From positions 1,612,001 through 1,676,000 of the forward strand of contig NZ_OU745390.1 in NCBI RefSeq assembly GCF_916618955.1: a DNA stretch of 64,000 bases, read 5' to 3'. Source of the stretch: Pseudomonas sp. Marseille-Q3773 (GTDB taxonomy: Bacteria > Pseudomonadota > Gammaproteobacteria > Pseudomonadales > Pseudomonadaceae). The notes beneath the pieces are model-generated. The model had not been told where the DNA came from, did not search any database, and was given only the letters and a program-made list of their open reading frames with translations. Below are positions 24,118 through 33,289 of this stretch, piece after piece (position 1 is the stretch's first letter; each line of letters opens with the position of its first letter). A program made the position numbers and the translations under genes.

Positions 24118-25389
24118 CTACCAAAGCTTGACCGTGTAGTCCACATTCACCCGCAGCTCATTGTCATCCCGGTGCGTGGCACCGGGCAGGAAGTCGTTGC
24201 GGTACCAGGCATGCCGCAGGCGCAGCGCCACGCCCTTGAACGTGCCCTGCTGCACGGTGTACGAAACTTCTACGTCCTTTTCACTTTCGCTCAAGCCTGT
24301 ACCACCCAAGCGGGCCAACTCGATGTTGTCGCCACGGACATAGCGCAGCATACCCTTGAGCCCAGGCACGCCGAACGGGGCGAAGTCCTGGTCGAACTTG
24401 ACCTGCCAGCTGCGCTCCTTGGGGTTGATGAACTCGGAGCTGAGCGTGCCTTCGGTGATCACCAGCGGCTCGGTGCCGTACAGGTAGGGCATCGCGGTAT
24501 CGCCGTCGAGCTGCATGTAGCCCAAGCCCAGGCTGCGGCTGGCCCAGGAGTAGGTGAGCATCAGCGCGATGTTGCGGTTGTCGACCGGGCCAGCCTTGGC
24601 GGCGCCGTCCTCGCCGGTGATGAACAGGCGGAAATCGCTTTTCAGGCGGCCCGGTCCCAGCTTGCGGTCGTCGACGAAACCGAAATAGTCCTTGCGATAC
24701 AGCTCATCCAACTCCGCGTGGTAGTAGCGCAGGGTCAAGGCATCGGACCAGGCGTAGTCGCCACCGAGGAAGGTGAAGCGGTCGGAGGTGGCTGCGCCGT
24801 TGAAGCGGCCGTTGGGCGCGGCGACGCTCATTTTCTGGTAGTCGGTGGAATCGCGCAGGTTGATGCGGTCGAGCCAGCCGGCGTGCAGGCTCAGGCGCTC
24901 GATGTCGCTGGAACGCAGGTAGGCGCCGCGGAAGGTCTGCGGCAACAACCGGGTGGGGCTGGCGAAGGCGATCGGCAGGAAGGTGCTGATGGTGCCGCCT
25001 TGCAGCTCGGTCCGCGAGATGCGCATCTTGCCGGTCAGGCCCAGCTCGGAATAGTTGTCGGCGGGCTCGCGGGTGGCCGGGTCGAACGGCAGCAAGCCAG
25101 TGCCGGTGCGGTCTGGCGAGGAGTCGAGCTTGACGCCGAGCATGCCCTTGGCGTCCAGGCCGAAGCCCACTGGGCCTTCGGTGAAACCGGAGCTCACGTT
25201 GAGGATGAAGCCCTGGGCCCACTCGCGGGCGGCCGATTGTGGCGTCTCGCCCACGTAGTTGCGGTCGAAGTAGTAGTTGCGCAGTACCAACTCGGCATGG
25301 CTGTCCTCGACGAAGCCGGCGGCGTGGCTGGTGTTGGCGCAGAACAGGCCGATGGCCAGGGCCAGGCAGGTATTTTGGGCCTTGTGCAT
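24118..25389 (-). CDS. OprD-family outer-membrane porin
   Basis: A 423-residue protein with a signal peptide (about 1-22, ending TSHA). The OprD opening FVEDSHAELVLRNYYFDRNY is followed by EWAQGFILNVSSGFTEG and GKMRISRTELQGG, both family constants. Strands end in the C-terminal VDYTVKLW. It is an outer-membrane channel for small anionic aromatics. It is the last gene of the mhp unit, 80 bp after the mhpT stop, so 3-(3-hydroxyphenyl)propionate is the likely substrate. ATG 25389 was preferred to an in-frame start 21 codons upstream because the signal peptide begins there. Confidence 0.85.
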   Translation of the reverse strand: MHKAQNTCLALAIGLFCANTSHAAGFVEDSHAELVLRNYYFDRNYVGETPQSAAREWAQGFILNVSSGFTEGPVGFGLDAKGMLGVKLDSSPDRTGTGLLPFDPATREPADNYSELGLTGKMRISRTELQGGTISTFLPIAFASPTRLLPQTFRGAYLRSSDIERLSLHAGWLDRINLRDSTDYQKMSVAAPNGRFNGAATSDRFTFLGGDYAWSDALTLRYYHAELDELYRKDYFGFVDDRKLGPGRLKSDFRLFITGEDGAAKAGPVDNRNIALMLTYSWASRSLGLGYMQLDGDTAMPYLYGTEPLVITEGTLSSEFINPKERSWQVKFDQDFAPFGVPGLKGMLRYVRGDNIELARLGGTGLSESEKDVEVSYTVQQGTFKGVALRLRHAWYRNDFLPGATHRDDNELRVNVDYTVKLW

Positions 25390-25469
25390 GGTCACTTCAC
25401 TTTCTTGTAGTTGTAGGAAGCCCTGCCGCGGACGCAGCAGGGAGCACAGCAAGGTCGAACAGCGGGGAA

Positions 25470-26645
25470 TCAGGCCGGGCGGCGGCCGATCAGGCGGAAC
25501 AGCGCCAGGGCGGCGATCACCACGCCGGGCGCCGAGGCCATCAGCACGCCGGCGGAACCGGCGCCCAGGGCCAGCATCTGGCCGGCCACCAATGGCCCAC
25601 TCATCGCCCCAAGGCGCCCGACCGCCACCGCCGCGCCCACGCCGGTGGCGCGCACTCGGACCGGGTAGAAGTGCGGCGCCAGGGCATACAACACGCCCTG
25701 CCCACCGGTGGCGAAGAAGCCGGCGAAGAACCCAGCGACGAGCATCGCCGGCAATGCGCTTGCCAAGCCCAGGCCCGCCAGGGCAGCGAGAATGCCGACG
25801 TACACCAGGGCTGCGGTGACCCCGGCCGGCAGGCGCTCGAGTACCTGGCCGAGGATCAACGTGCCAATGGCCGCACCGATCTGCAGGGCGAACATCACCC
25901 AGCTGGCGTCATGGCTGCTGAAGCCCTGGCCGACCAGCAGGCTCGGCAGCCAGTTGATCAGGATGTACACCACCATCAGGGTGAAGAAGTAGCTCAGCCA
26001 TAGCAGCCAGGTGGCGCTTTGGCCGAACAGCTCGCGGCGCAGGCTCGGCGCGTCCTCGGCGGTGGCGCGGAACTGGCCCGACTCGGGCAGGAACAGCGCT
26101 AGCAGCGGCAGGATCAGGAGCGGCCCGGCGCCGCCGACATGGAACACGCGCTGCCATTCGCCGCTGTAGCCGGCGATACCGATGCCGGCGGCGATCGCCG
26201 CGCCCAACGGCACGCCGCAGTACATCAGGCTGACGGCGCTGCCGCGCAGGCGCTCGCCGGCCGCTTCGCTGGTGAGGGCGATCAAGTTGGGCAGTGCGGC
26301 GCCCAGCCCGACCCCGGTGAGCAGACGCGCCAGCAACAGACTGGGCAAGCTCCAGGCATGTGCGGTGGCCAGGGAAAACAAGCCGAACAGTGCGACCGAG
26401 CCGATCAGGATGCGTTTGCGCCCGAAGCGGTCGGCCAGCCAGCCGCCGACCAGGGCGCCGGGCAGCAGCCCGAGAATACCGGCGCTGAACACCCAGCCCA
26501 TTTGCAGCTTGTCCAGGCCGAAGGCACTGGCCATGCCCGGAGCGGCGATGCCGGCGGCTTGCAGGTCGAGGCCTTCCAGTAAGGCGACGAGGAAACACAG
26601 GCCGATAGTGACGGCCACACGAGGCGGGTTGCTGGCAGAAGTCAT
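25470..26645 (-). CDS. mhpT: MFS aromatic acid:H+ symporter, MhpT-like
   Basis: A 391-residue 12-segment carrier of the AAHS family. The family motif near the first segment is LLEGLDLQAAGIAAPGMASAFGLDK (Asp-Leu pair), followed by GWLADRFGRKR and LLTGVGLGAALPNLIAL. It closely resembles E. coli MhpT in layout and gene position, right after mhpE. It should import 3-(3-hydroxyphenyl)propionate. I chose ATG 26645 (MTSASN) with GGGTGA upstream; an ATG four codons earlier is possible. A CA motif lies 14 bases upstream. Confidence 0.86.
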   Translation of the reverse strand: MTSASNPPRVAVTIGLCFLVALLEGLDLQAAGIAAPGMASAFGLDKLQMGWVFSAGILGLLPGALVGGWLADRFGRKRILIGSVALFGLFSLATAHAWSLPSLLLARLLTGVGLGAALPNLIALTSEAAGERLRGSAVSLMYCGVPLGAAIAAGIGIAGYSGEWQRVFHVGGAGPLLILPLLALFLPESGQFRATAEDAPSLRRELFGQSATWLLWLSYFFTLMVVYILINWLPSLLVGQGFSSHDASWVMFALQIGAAIGTLILGQVLERLPAGVTAALVYVGILAALAGLGLASALPAMLVAGFFAGFFATGGQGVLYALAPHFYPVRVRATGVGAAVAVGRLGAMSGPLVAGQMLALGAGSAGVLMASAPGVVIAALALFRLIGRRPA

Positions 26646-26658
26646 GAAATCACCCATT

Positions 26659-26666
26659 TTGTTTTT
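26659..26666 (-). promoter_or_regulatory. CA motif before mhpT
   Basis: AAAAACAA on the minus strand (context GACAAAAACAAAATGGG) matches AANAANAA and lies just before the GGGTGA element of mhpT. Confidence 0.45.
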
Positions 26667-26686
26667 GTCTTGGGTTGTGATTGGCT

Positions 26687-26705
26687 GGGGGCGCTGCGCG
26701 CCCCC
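26687..26705 (-). terminator. intercistronic G+C hairpin between mhpE and mhpT
   Basis: GGGGGCGC-TGC-GCGCCCCC is a perfect 8-bp stem with a three-base loop, ten bases past the mhpE stop. No T-run follows on either strand, so it may reduce read-through or stabilise the upstream message rather than terminate fully. Confidence 0.45.
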
Positions 26706-26715
26706 GGTACAGGCA

Positions 26716-27726
26716 TCAGCGCTTGAGCAGATCCAGCGCGACGTCCACGATCATGTCTTCCTGACCCCCTACCATCCTGCGCTTGCCCAGCTCGACGAGG
26801 ATGTCCACCGCCTTGATGCCATAGCGGGCAGCAGCCACCTCGGCATGGCGCAGGAAGCTCGAATAGACCCCGGCATAACCCAGCGCCAGGGTTTCCCGGT
26901 CCACCCGCACCGGACGGTCCTGCAGTGGACGCACCAGATCGTCGGCGGCGTCCATCAGCGCGTACAGGTCGGTGCCGTGGTTCCAGCCGAGCTTGTCGGC
27001 GGCGGCGATGAACACCTCCAGCGGGGCGTTACCGGCACCGGCGCCCATGCCGGCGAGGCTGGCGTCGATGCGGTCGCAGCCCTCCTCCACCGCGGCGATG
27101 GAATTGGCAACGCCCAGGCTGAGGTTGTGGTGGGCATGGATGCCGGTCGAAGTGGCCGGATCGAGCACAGCCTTCACCGCACGGAAACGCGCGCGGATGT
27201 CGTCCATGTTCATCGCCCCACCCGAGTCCACCACGTAGATGCAGGTGGCGCCGTAGCTCTCCATCAGCTTGGCCTGCTGCGCCAGCCCATCGGGGGTCTG
27301 CGTGTGGCTCATCATCAGGAAGCCCACGGTGTCCATGCCCAGCTCGCGGGCATACTCGATGTGCTGGCGCGAAACATCCGCTTCGGTGCAATGGGTGGCC
27401 ACACGCACGATGCGGGCGCCGGCTTGGTAAGCGTTCCTTAGGTCGTGAAGGGTGCCGATCCCTGGCAGCAGCAGCGTGGCGATCTTGGCGTGGCTGACCG
27501 CGTCGGCGGCTGCTTCGATCCATTCGAGGTCGGTGTGGGCACCGAAGCCGTAGTTGAAGCTCGAACCCTGCAAGCCATCGCCGTGGGCGACTTCGATGGA
27601 GTCGACCTTGGCCCGGTCCAGGGCGGTGGCGATGGCACGCACGTCGTCCAGCGAATACTGGTGGCGGATGGCGTGCATGCCATCGCGCAGGGTTACGTCG
27701 GAGATGTAGAGTTTCTTGCCGTTCAT
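26716..27726 (-). CDS. mhpE: 4-hydroxy-2-oxovalerate aldolase
   Basis: A 336-residue class II aldolase of the HMGL-like family. It has the catalytic [17 protein letters not shown] (Arg14, Asp15), the metal motif GIHAHHN, and [10 protein letters not shown]. It splits 4-hydroxy-2-oxopentanoate into pyruvate and acetaldehyde and channels acetaldehyde to MhpF, with which it forms a complex in relatives. Its ATG overlaps the mhpF stop (ATGA). The same frame stays open upstream through mhpF on the other reading phase, but that extension has no family similarity. Confidence 0.95.
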   Translation of the reverse strand: MNGKKLYISDVTLRDGMHAIRHQYSLDDVRAIATALDRAKVDSIEVAHGDGLQGSSFNYGFGAHTDLEWIEAAADAVSHAKIATLLLPGIGTLHDLRNAYQAGARIVRVATHCTEADVSRQHIEYARELGMDTVGFLMMSHTQTPDGLAQQAKLMESYGATCIYVVDSGGAMNMDDIRARFRAVKAVLDPATSTGIHAHHNLSLGVANSIAAVEEGCDRIDASLAGMGAGAGNAPLEVFIAAADKLGWNHGTDLYALMDAADDLVRPLQDRPVRVDRETLALGYAGVYSSFLRHAEVAAARYGIKAVDILVELGKRRMVGGQEDMIVDVALDLLKR

Positions 27727-28655
27727 GCCAAGGCCCCCATTGCTTGCGCCATACGCTCGGCGGTGGCGAGCGCGGCTGAGGTCATGATGTCGAGATTGCC
27801 GGCGTAGGCCGGCAAGTAATGGGCCGCGCCTTCGACTTCGAGGAACACCGAGGTCTTGAGGCCGGTGAAGGTGCCCTGCCCCGGCAACTTGAGGTCGCGC
27901 ACTTCTTCGAACTGCACCTGCTGCTTGAGTCGGTAGCCCGGCACATAGGCCTGCACCGCGGCGGCCATTTCCTCGATGCTCGCCGCGATCCGCTGCTGAT
28001 CGGCGGCCTCGCTCAGCACGTACACCGTGTCGCGCATCATCAGCGGCGGCTCGGCGGGGTTCATGATGATGGTCGCCTTGCCCTTGCTCGCGCCGCCAAT
28101 CACCTCGATGGCCTTGCTGGTGGTCTCGGTGAACTCGTCGATGTTGGCGCGGGTGCCGGGGCCGGCGGACTTGCTGGCGATCGAGGCGACGATTTCGGCG
28201 TAGTGCACCTTGGCCACGCGCGACACCGCCGCGACCATCGGGATGGTGGCCTGGCCACCGCAGGTGACCATGTTGACGTTGGTCGCCTGCAGGTGCTGCT
28301 CGAGGTTGACCACGGGCACGCAGTACGGGCCGATGGCCGCCGGGGTCAGGTCGATCATGCGCAGGTCGGCCTTGTGCTGGCGCAGGAAGGCGTCGTTCTT
28401 CACATGGGCGCCGGCACTGGTGGCATCGAAGACGAAATCGATGTCCTTGAACACCGGCAGGCGGGTCAGGCCCTGCACCCCTTCGTGGGTGGTGGCCACG
28501 CCCAGGCGCGCAGCACGGGCCAGGCCGTCGGAGGCCGGGTCGATGCCGACCATCGCGGCCATCTCCAGGTGCTTGGCGTTGCGCAGGATCTTGATCATCA
28601 AGTCGGTGCCGATGTTGCCGGAACCGATGATGGCGACTTTGCGTTTGTGGCTCAT
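27723..28655 (-). CDS. mhpF: acetaldehyde dehydrogenase (CoA-acylating)
   Basis: A 310-residue NAD- and CoA-dependent dehydrogenase, the size of DmpF. The NAD motif is [10 protein letters not shown] (11-20) and the nucleophile is Cys132 in [10 protein letters not shown]. It converts acetaldehyde to acetyl-CoA, the last step of the pathway. I chose ATG 28655 (MSHKRK) with GGAGACCCCC upstream over an ATG five codons earlier that overlaps the mhpD stop. The gene order D-F-E matches the E. coli operon. Confidence 0.95.
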   Translation of the reverse strand: MSHKRKVAIIGSGNIGTDLMIKILRNAKHLEMAAMVGIDPASDGLARAARLGVATTHEGVQGLTRLPVFKDIDFVFDATSAGAHVKNDAFLRQHKADLRMIDLTPAAIGPYCVPVVNLEQHLQATNVNMVTCGGQATIPMVAAVSRVAKVHYAEIVASIASKSAGPGTRANIDEFTETTSKAIEVIGGASKGKATIIMNPAEPPLMMRDTVYVLSEAADQQRIAASIEEMAAAVQAYVPGYRLKQQVQFEEVRDLKLPGQGTFTGLKTSVFLEVEGAAHYLPAYAGNLDIMTSAALATAERMAQAMGALA

Positions 28656-28666
28656 GGGGGTCTCCG

Positions 28667-29461
28667 TCATTCACCGCTGAAGGTCACGCCGACGCGGCCC
28701 AGGCCGTCGATCTCGGCTTCGAAATGGTCGCCCGGCGCCACCGCCACCATCGGCCCGAGGGCGCCGGTGAGGATGATGTCGCCAGCGCGCAGCGGCTCGC
28801 CCAGGCGCGCCATGGTGCGGGCCAGCCACACGGCGGCGTTGAGCGGGTGGCCGAGGCATTCGGCGCCGGTGCCGCTGGACACCAGCTCACCGTTACGGGT
28901 CATGCGCATGGCCGCGCCGCGCAAGTCGAGGTCGTGCAACTGGCGGGCCGGGCCTCCGAGCACGAAGCAGCCGCTGGAGGCGTTGTCGGCCACGGTGTCG
29001 GCGAAACGGATGTTCCAGCCCTGCACGCGGCTACCGACGATCTCCAGCGCCGGCAGCACATGGCCAGTGGCGCCGATCACATCGGCGAAGGTGGTCTGCG
29101 CGCTGGGCAGGTCGTGGGCCAGCACCAGGGCGATCTCGGCCTCGATCTTCGGTTGCATGACGCTGGCGTACGGCACGCTTTCGTTGTCGCCGTAGCACAT
29201 GTCGGCAAACAGGCTGCCGAAGTCCGGCTGGTCGACGCCCAGCTGGGCCTGCACCTTGGGGTTGGTCAGGCCGATCTTGCGGCCTACCAGGCGACGCCCG
29301 TCGGCCAGGGCGTGGGCGACGTTCAGGCGCTGGATGGCGTAGGCCGCGTCGGCGTTTTCCGCGCCGATGACGTCACGCAGCGGGGCGATGGCTTCACCCT
29401 GCTGCTGCGCACGGCGCAGGTCGGCGGCCAGGCGTTCAAGGGTTTGCGAGTCGATGGTCAT
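28667..29461 (-). CDS. mhpD: 2-hydroxypenta-2,4-dienoate hydratase
   Basis: A 264-residue hydratase of the FAH/OHED superfamily. It has [23 protein letters not shown], metal ligands in [13 protein letters not shown] (Glu-x-Glu), and the C-terminal [25 protein letters not shown]. It adds water to 2-hydroxypenta-2,4-dienoate to give 4-hydroxy-2-oxovalerate. ATG 29461 with GAGGTG upstream was chosen over a GTG three codons earlier. Confidence 0.95.
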   Translation of the reverse strand: MTIDSQTLERLAADLRRAQQQGEAIAPLRDVIGAENADAAYAIQRLNVAHALADGRRLVGRKIGLTNPKVQAQLGVDQPDFGSLFADMCYGDNESVPYASVMQPKIEAEIALVLAHDLPSAQTTFADVIGATGHVLPALEIVGSRVQGWNIRFADTVADNASSGCFVLGGPARQLHDLDLRGAAMRMTRNGELVSSGTGAECLGHPLNAAVWLARTMARLGEPLRAGDIILTGALGPMVAVAPGDHFEAEIDGLGRVGVTFSGE

Positions 29462-29476
29462 GGGGTGCACCTCAAA

Positions 29477-30340
29477 TCAGTGCTGGAGGAAGTCCAGCAC
29501 CAGGCGGTTGAAGGTCTCGGCGTGCTCCCACTGCGCCCAGTGGCCGCAGTTGTTGAACACATGCAGTTCGGAGTTGGCGATGCCGGCGATCAGGCGCAGG
29601 CCGACGTCCATCGGCACGAAGCGGTCGTTGCGGCCCCAGATGACCAAAGTCCTGGCCTTGATCTCGCCCAGTCGTGGGCCGAAGTCAGGGAACTGCTTGG
29701 GGTTGGCGGCCAGGCTGGCGACGAAGTTGTCGAGGTGGTCACGGCGGCTGAGCATGTTGTCCAGGCGGGTCTGGAACAGCGCCTCGGTGAGGTCGCTTGG
29801 GTCGTAGACGAAGACGTTCATCATCTTCTTGAGGTTGTCGATGGTCGGTTCGCGGTACAGCGCGTTGATCAACTTGATGCCCTCGGTGGGCATCGGCACG
29901 AACGGACTGGCGCCACCGGTGCCCCCGCCCATCAGCACCAGCTTGCCGACGCGCTGCGGGTGGCTCAGGGCAAAGGCCACGGCACTGTGGCCGCCCATGG
30001 AGTTGCCGAGGATGTGCACACGCTCAAGGCCGAGCACATCGAGCAACCCCTTGAGCGCGGTGGCGTTGAGGTCTGAACGCGAGCCACGGCAGACGATCGG
30101 GTCGCTCTTGCTCCAGCCCGGGCAATCCATCAGCAGCACGCGATAGCCGGCGGCCAGCAGCGGTTCGATGTTGCGGTTGAAGTTGGCCCAGCCACTGGCG
30201 CCAGGGCCGGAGCCGTGCAGCATGACCACGGTCTCGGCGCCTTCGCCGAGGTCGTTGTAGTGCACTTGCAGGTCAAGCTCACCCTCGCGGATGCGGGCAA
30301 AACGGCTGCTGTCGGCTTCGTTGATGGAGCTGCGGGTCAT
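29477..30340 (-). CDS. mhpC: 2-hydroxy-6-oxonona-2,4-dienedioate hydrolase
   Basis: A 287-residue alpha/beta hydrolase of the meta-cleavage product family. The oxyanion motif is [15 protein letters not shown] (40-54), the nucleophile Ser114 in [11 protein letters not shown], the acid Asp in WGRNDRFVP and the base His in [11 protein letters not shown]. It cuts the C-C bond of the ring-cleavage product to succinate and 2-hydroxypentadienoate. ATG 30340 has GGAGGA upstream; an in-frame start 43 codons earlier runs into mhpB and was rejected. Confidence 0.94.
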   Translation of the reverse strand: MTRSSINEADSSRFARIREGELDLQVHYNDLGEGAETVVMLHGSGPGASGWANFNRNIEPLLAAGYRVLLMDCPGWSKSDPIVCRGSRSDLNATALKGLLDVLGLERVHILGNSMGGHSAVAFALSHPQRVGKLVLMGGGTGGASPFVPMPTEGIKLINALYREPTIDNLKKMMNVFVYDPSDLTEALFQTRLDNMLSRRDHLDNFVASLAANPKQFPDFGPRLGEIKARTLVIWGRNDRFVPMDVGLRLIAGIANSELHVFNNCGHWAQWEHAETFNRLVLDFLQH

Positions 30341-30359
30341 GAAGGGATTCCTCCGTTGA

Positions 30360-31304
30360 TCAGGTAAGGGAATGGGCGCTGAGCGAGCCGAAACCGGCGA
30401 TCCATTCGGGGATCGGCCGGTAGTAGCGCGCACTGGCCTGGTAGTCGCCGAATGCGGCCAGCGCGGCAAAGGCGGCTACCCAGGTCTTGACCTCGTGGGT
30501 CGACTTGCCGGCCAGCGCCGACAGCTCGGCATTGGCCATGCCATCGAGTTCGGCGAAGCGGCGTTGCTCCAGCAGGTCGAGAAAGTGGTTGTCCCAGGCC
30601 GGGTTGAGCGGGTGCAGGCTGTGCTGGTCACGTACAAAACCTTCGGCGGCGCTGATCACCCGTTGCTGGCGGGCCTGGCGCTCGTTGGCCGGCAGGTCGC
30701 GGCCACTGCCCATCAGGCGGTCGGCCATGCGCGCATCGACATGGGCCAGTTCCGGCACCGGCGGCTGGTGCGACAAGCCACCAGAACCAAGGAACAGCAC
30801 GCGCTTGCCGGTGCTGCGGGCGAAACGGCCGATGGCCTCGCCAAGCAGCCGGGCACGGGCAAAGCTCGGCAGCGGTACCGCCACACTGTTGATGAAGACC
30901 GGGATCACCGGCTTGTGCGCCAGGCCGCCGAGCAACAACTCCAACGGCTGGGCGAATCCGTGGTCGACCTGCATGCGGTAGGACACGGCGGCGTCCACAC
31001 CCGCCTGCAGTACCGCATCGGCGCAGGCCTCGGCGATGTCACGCGGCACATCCAGCGGGCCAGCGGCACTGTTGAAATCGCCGATGGCGGTGGCGCCCAT
31101 GCCGAGGCAGAAGGCCGGCATCACGTCGTAGAAAAAACCGTTGTAGTGGTCCGGAGCGAACAGGAACACCAGCTCCGGGCCGAACGCGGCGATGCGCGCA
31201 CGGGCGGCGGCGACAACCTCGTCCACTTCCGCCAGCACGGCTTGCGCCGGGTCGACGTAGCCCACCAGCGGAGTGTGCGACAGGCAATGCAGGTAGGCAC
31301 TCAT
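30360..31304 (-). CDS. mhpB: 3-(2,3-dihydroxyphenyl)propionate 1,2-dioxygenase
   Basis: A 314-residue type II (LigB-family) extradiol dioxygenase, equal in length to the E. coli enzyme. The catalytic His115 (VDHGFAQPL) and His179 (GGLSHQPP) stand at the positions I recall for E. coli MhpB, and [19 protein letters not shown] is the family signature. It cleaves the ring of 2,3-dihydroxyphenylpropionate with Fe(II). The ATG begins one base after the mhpA stop, so the two are coupled. Confidence 0.96.
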   Translation of the reverse strand: MSAYLHCLSHTPLVGYVDPAQAVLAEVDEVVAAARARIAAFGPELVFLFAPDHYNGFFYDVMPAFCLGMGATAIGDFNSAAGPLDVPRDIAEACADAVLQAGVDAAVSYRMQVDHGFAQPLELLLGGLAHKPVIPVFINSVAVPLPSFARARLLGEAIGRFARSTGKRVLFLGSGGLSHQPPVPELAHVDARMADRLMGSGRDLPANERQARQQRVISAAEGFVRDQHSLHPLNPAWDNHFLDLLEQRRFAELDGMANAELSALAGKSTHEVKTWVAAFAALAAFGDYQASARYYRPIPEWIAGFGSLSAHSLT

Positions 31305-31305
31305 A

Positions 31306-32973
31306 TCAGGCCACCTTGGACGCCAACGGCGCCAGCTGGGTGGCCTGAGGGCGGGCGGCCAACGCCTGCAGCAGCGCATCGCTGGCCTGGCCGAGGGTTT
31401 GCGGGATGGCCACCGCGCCGACGAAGCGGTCCGGGCGCAGCAGCGCGATGGACAGCGGGTAGCGGCCGAACCACTCCTTGAGGCGGCCACTGCAGTCGCC
31501 CACGCGGATCACCCCGTCCGGCACTTCGCGCCCGGCCTTCAGCTGCACCTCTGGCAGCACCTGGATGAAGCACGCGCCCAGTGCACGCCAGGCCCGCACC
31601 TGCTCGGCGCTCAGGCCCCAGAGCGGATCGTTGCCCCAGGCGATGAAGGCGAAATTGCTGCCGATCACATCGTCCAGCAGGCGCGTCTCACCCGCTTCGG
31701 TAACCACCTTGGGCTGGATGAACATGCGTCCGACTGGCGATGCCTTGTTGTTCGCCTCGGCCACCAGCGCGCCCTTGGCGTACTGCGGCATGGGCTTGAA
31801 GCGCATTTCGAGGAAGTAGCGTTTGACCGCCGGCAGGTAGTTCAACGCCCACGACACGCCATCACGCAGGGCGCCCTGCCAGCGCTTGGGCGGCGCCAGC
31901 ACGTGGCCGGCGAGCACCGACAGGTCGATCATCGCCTTGGCATGGTCGCGCCGCTCCTGCTCGTAGGTGTCGAGCAGCGCCTCGCCGGCCAGGCCCTTGG
32001 CCACCAGCGCCAGCTTCCAGCCAAGGTTGCTGGCATCGCGCATGCCGCTGTTGTAACCCTGGCCCTGCCACACCGGCATGATGTGCGCGGCGTCGCCGGC
32101 CAGCAGCACCCGCTTGACCCGGAACTGGCCGGCCAAGCGGGCGTTGTGGGTGTAGACGCGCTTGCGTATCAGCTCGACCCGGTCCGGGTCCGGCAGCACC
32201 TTGGCCAGCAGCTTGCGCAGGTTTTCTGGCTGGCTCAACTGCGCCTCGGTCTCGCCCGGCATCACCATGAACTCGAAGCGCCGCACGCCATGGGGCAATG
32301 CGGCCGACACGTACGGGCGCACCGGGTCGCAGCACAGGTACACGTTCGGTGTGCCCAGCGGGTCGTTGGCGATGTCGATGACGATCCACTGGTTGGGCGC
32401 GGTCTTGCCTTCGAAGGAAATATCGAGGCTGCGGCGGATCAGGCTGTTGCCGCCGTCACAGGCCACCAGGTAACGGGCACGCACAGTCTCCTGCCGGCCT
32501 TCAGGGCCGTTCATGCGCAGGTTCACGCCGTGCTCGTCCTGCTGGAACTCGACCACATCGCGGGAGAACAGCGTGCGCACATTGGCAAAGCGCGCCAGGC
32601 CCTGGTACAGCACGGCATCGACCTGGGGCTGGATGAAGGCATTTCGGCGCGACCAGCCGAACTCGTCGGTCATTGGCTGGATGTCGGCGAAGCAGCGGCC
32701 CTTGGGCGTCAGGAAGCGCATGGCGTGCCACGGCGTGGTGTGCGGCAGCACCTGCTCGACCAGGCCGATGGCCTGCACGGTGCGCAGCGACTCGTCGTCG
32801 ATACCGATGGCGCGCGGGTAGTCGATCAGCTGGTCGAGCTTCTCGATCTGCAGCACTTGCACGCCGGCCTGGCCCAGGTAGTTGGCGATCGCCAGCCCGA
32901 CCGGGCCGGCACCGATGACCACCACGTCAGCGGTGTAGTCGGCTTGAGGGTGATCTGAATGTAACCTGTTCAT
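31306..32973 (-). CDS. mhpA: 3-(3-hydroxyphenyl)propionate hydroxylase
   Basis: A 555-residue FAD monooxygenase. It has [18 protein letters not shown] at the N-terminus, the [10 protein letters not shown] motif, and [27 protein letters not shown]. The C-terminal thioredoxin-like domain is typical of the PheA/MhpA group. It hydroxylates 3-hydroxyphenylpropionate (and 3-hydroxycinnamate) to the 2,3-diol. ATG 32973 was chosen over a GTG six codons upstream because GAGGA lies nine bases before it. It is the first structural gene, with a leader of about 220 nt. Confidence 0.95.
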   Translation of the reverse strand: MNRLHSDHPQADYTADVVVIGAGPVGLAIANYLGQAGVQVLQIEKLDQLIDYPRAIGIDDESLRTVQAIGLVEQVLPHTTPWHAMRFLTPKGRCFADIQPMTDEFGWSRRNAFIQPQVDAVLYQGLARFANVRTLFSRDVVEFQQDEHGVNLRMNGPEGRQETVRARYLVACDGGNSLIRRSLDISFEGKTAPNQWIVIDIANDPLGTPNVYLCCDPVRPYVSAALPHGVRRFEFMVMPGETEAQLSQPENLRKLLAKVLPDPDRVELIRKRVYTHNARLAGQFRVKRVLLAGDAAHIMPVWQGQGYNSGMRDASNLGWKLALVAKGLAGEALLDTYEQERRDHAKAMIDLSVLAGHVLAPPKRWQGALRDGVSWALNYLPAVKRYFLEMRFKPMPQYAKGALVAEANNKASPVGRMFIQPKVVTEAGETRLLDDVIGSNFAFIAWGNDPLWGLSAEQVRAWRALGACFIQVLPEVQLKAGREVPDGVIRVGDCSGRLKEWFGRYPLSIALLRPDRFVGAVAIPQTLGQASDALLQALAARPQATQLAPLASKVA

Positions 32974-33088
32974 TGTTGTAATCCTCGACACGGCCCGACG
33001 GCGCTCGCGGTAACTCCAGGCAAGCCGCTACCACTCTCGCGCAGGCAGGCGCAAGGCAGTTGAATGGGCGTTTTGGCTGGTACGGGTA

Positions 33089-33163
33089 TTAGCGGCGCGG
33101 CGCTACGCTTGGTTGGGGGAAGGCGCAGGCAACGGGTAGGCAAAGCAGGCAGGCATCGCACAT
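33089..33163 (-). CDS. possible 24-codon leader peptide of the mhp operon
   Basis: A short frame starting ATG 33163 and ending TAA 33089, with AGGGGAA six bases before the ATG, a better ribosome binding site than mhpA has. The peptide starts MCDACLLCLPVAC and has four Cys in its first 13 residues. It lies within the predicted mhp leader, about 34 nt after the likely start of transcription. It may be a regulatory upstream frame or chance. The Shine-Dalgarno and early position favour translation; nothing else supports a function. Confidence 0.35.
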   Translation of the reverse strand: MCDACLLCLPVACAFPQPSVAPRR

Positions 33164-33203
33164 GGTGTATTCCCCTGTCAGGGCATTTGTAGTTGTTGTG
33201 GCG

Positions 33204-33233
33204 AGTATAGGAATGGCCCTGATTGTCCTACAA
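33204..33233 (-). promoter_or_regulatory. predicted mhpA promoter (sigma-70)
   Basis: On the minus strand TTGTAG (-35, 33233-33228) and TATACT (-10, 33209-33204) are 18 bp apart. The predicted start is near 33197. The poor -35 fits a promoter that needs the activator MhpR. Confidence 0.6.
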
Positions 33234-33249
33234 TGAAAAATCACTGCAC

Positions 33250-33266
33250 TGTGCACTAAGTGCACA
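33250..33266. promoter_or_regulatory. MhpR operator, perfect 17-bp palindrome
   Basis: TGTGCACT-A-AGTGCACA, an 8+1+8 perfect inverted repeat between mhpR and mhpA. Its centre (33258) is about 61 bp upstream of the predicted mhpA start site, as expected for a class I activator site. As I recall, the E. coli MhpR operator is a GGTGCACC/GGTGCACA palindrome centred near -58, so core and position agree. It also lies about 32 bp before the mhpR start, which allows autoregulation. Confidence 0.8.
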
Positions 33267-33289
33267 TGCCTGTTTTATAAGGGTTTATC

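Noticed and set aside
24067..25410. A 447-codon plus-strand open frame opposite the OprD porin
   Set aside because: It is antisense to a clear porin gene, is made of low-complexity Ala/Gly/Val/Gln-rich sequence and arises from the high G+C of the region. Similar antisense frames at 27819-29195, 28724-30076, 30372-31481 and 31399-32958 were rejected for the same reason.
26716..28674. A 652-codon frame that could look like an mhpE fusion
   Set aside because: Only the part from 27726 down to 26716 resembles an aldolase. The upstream part is mhpF read in the wrong phase, and mhpF itself is complete in its own frame.
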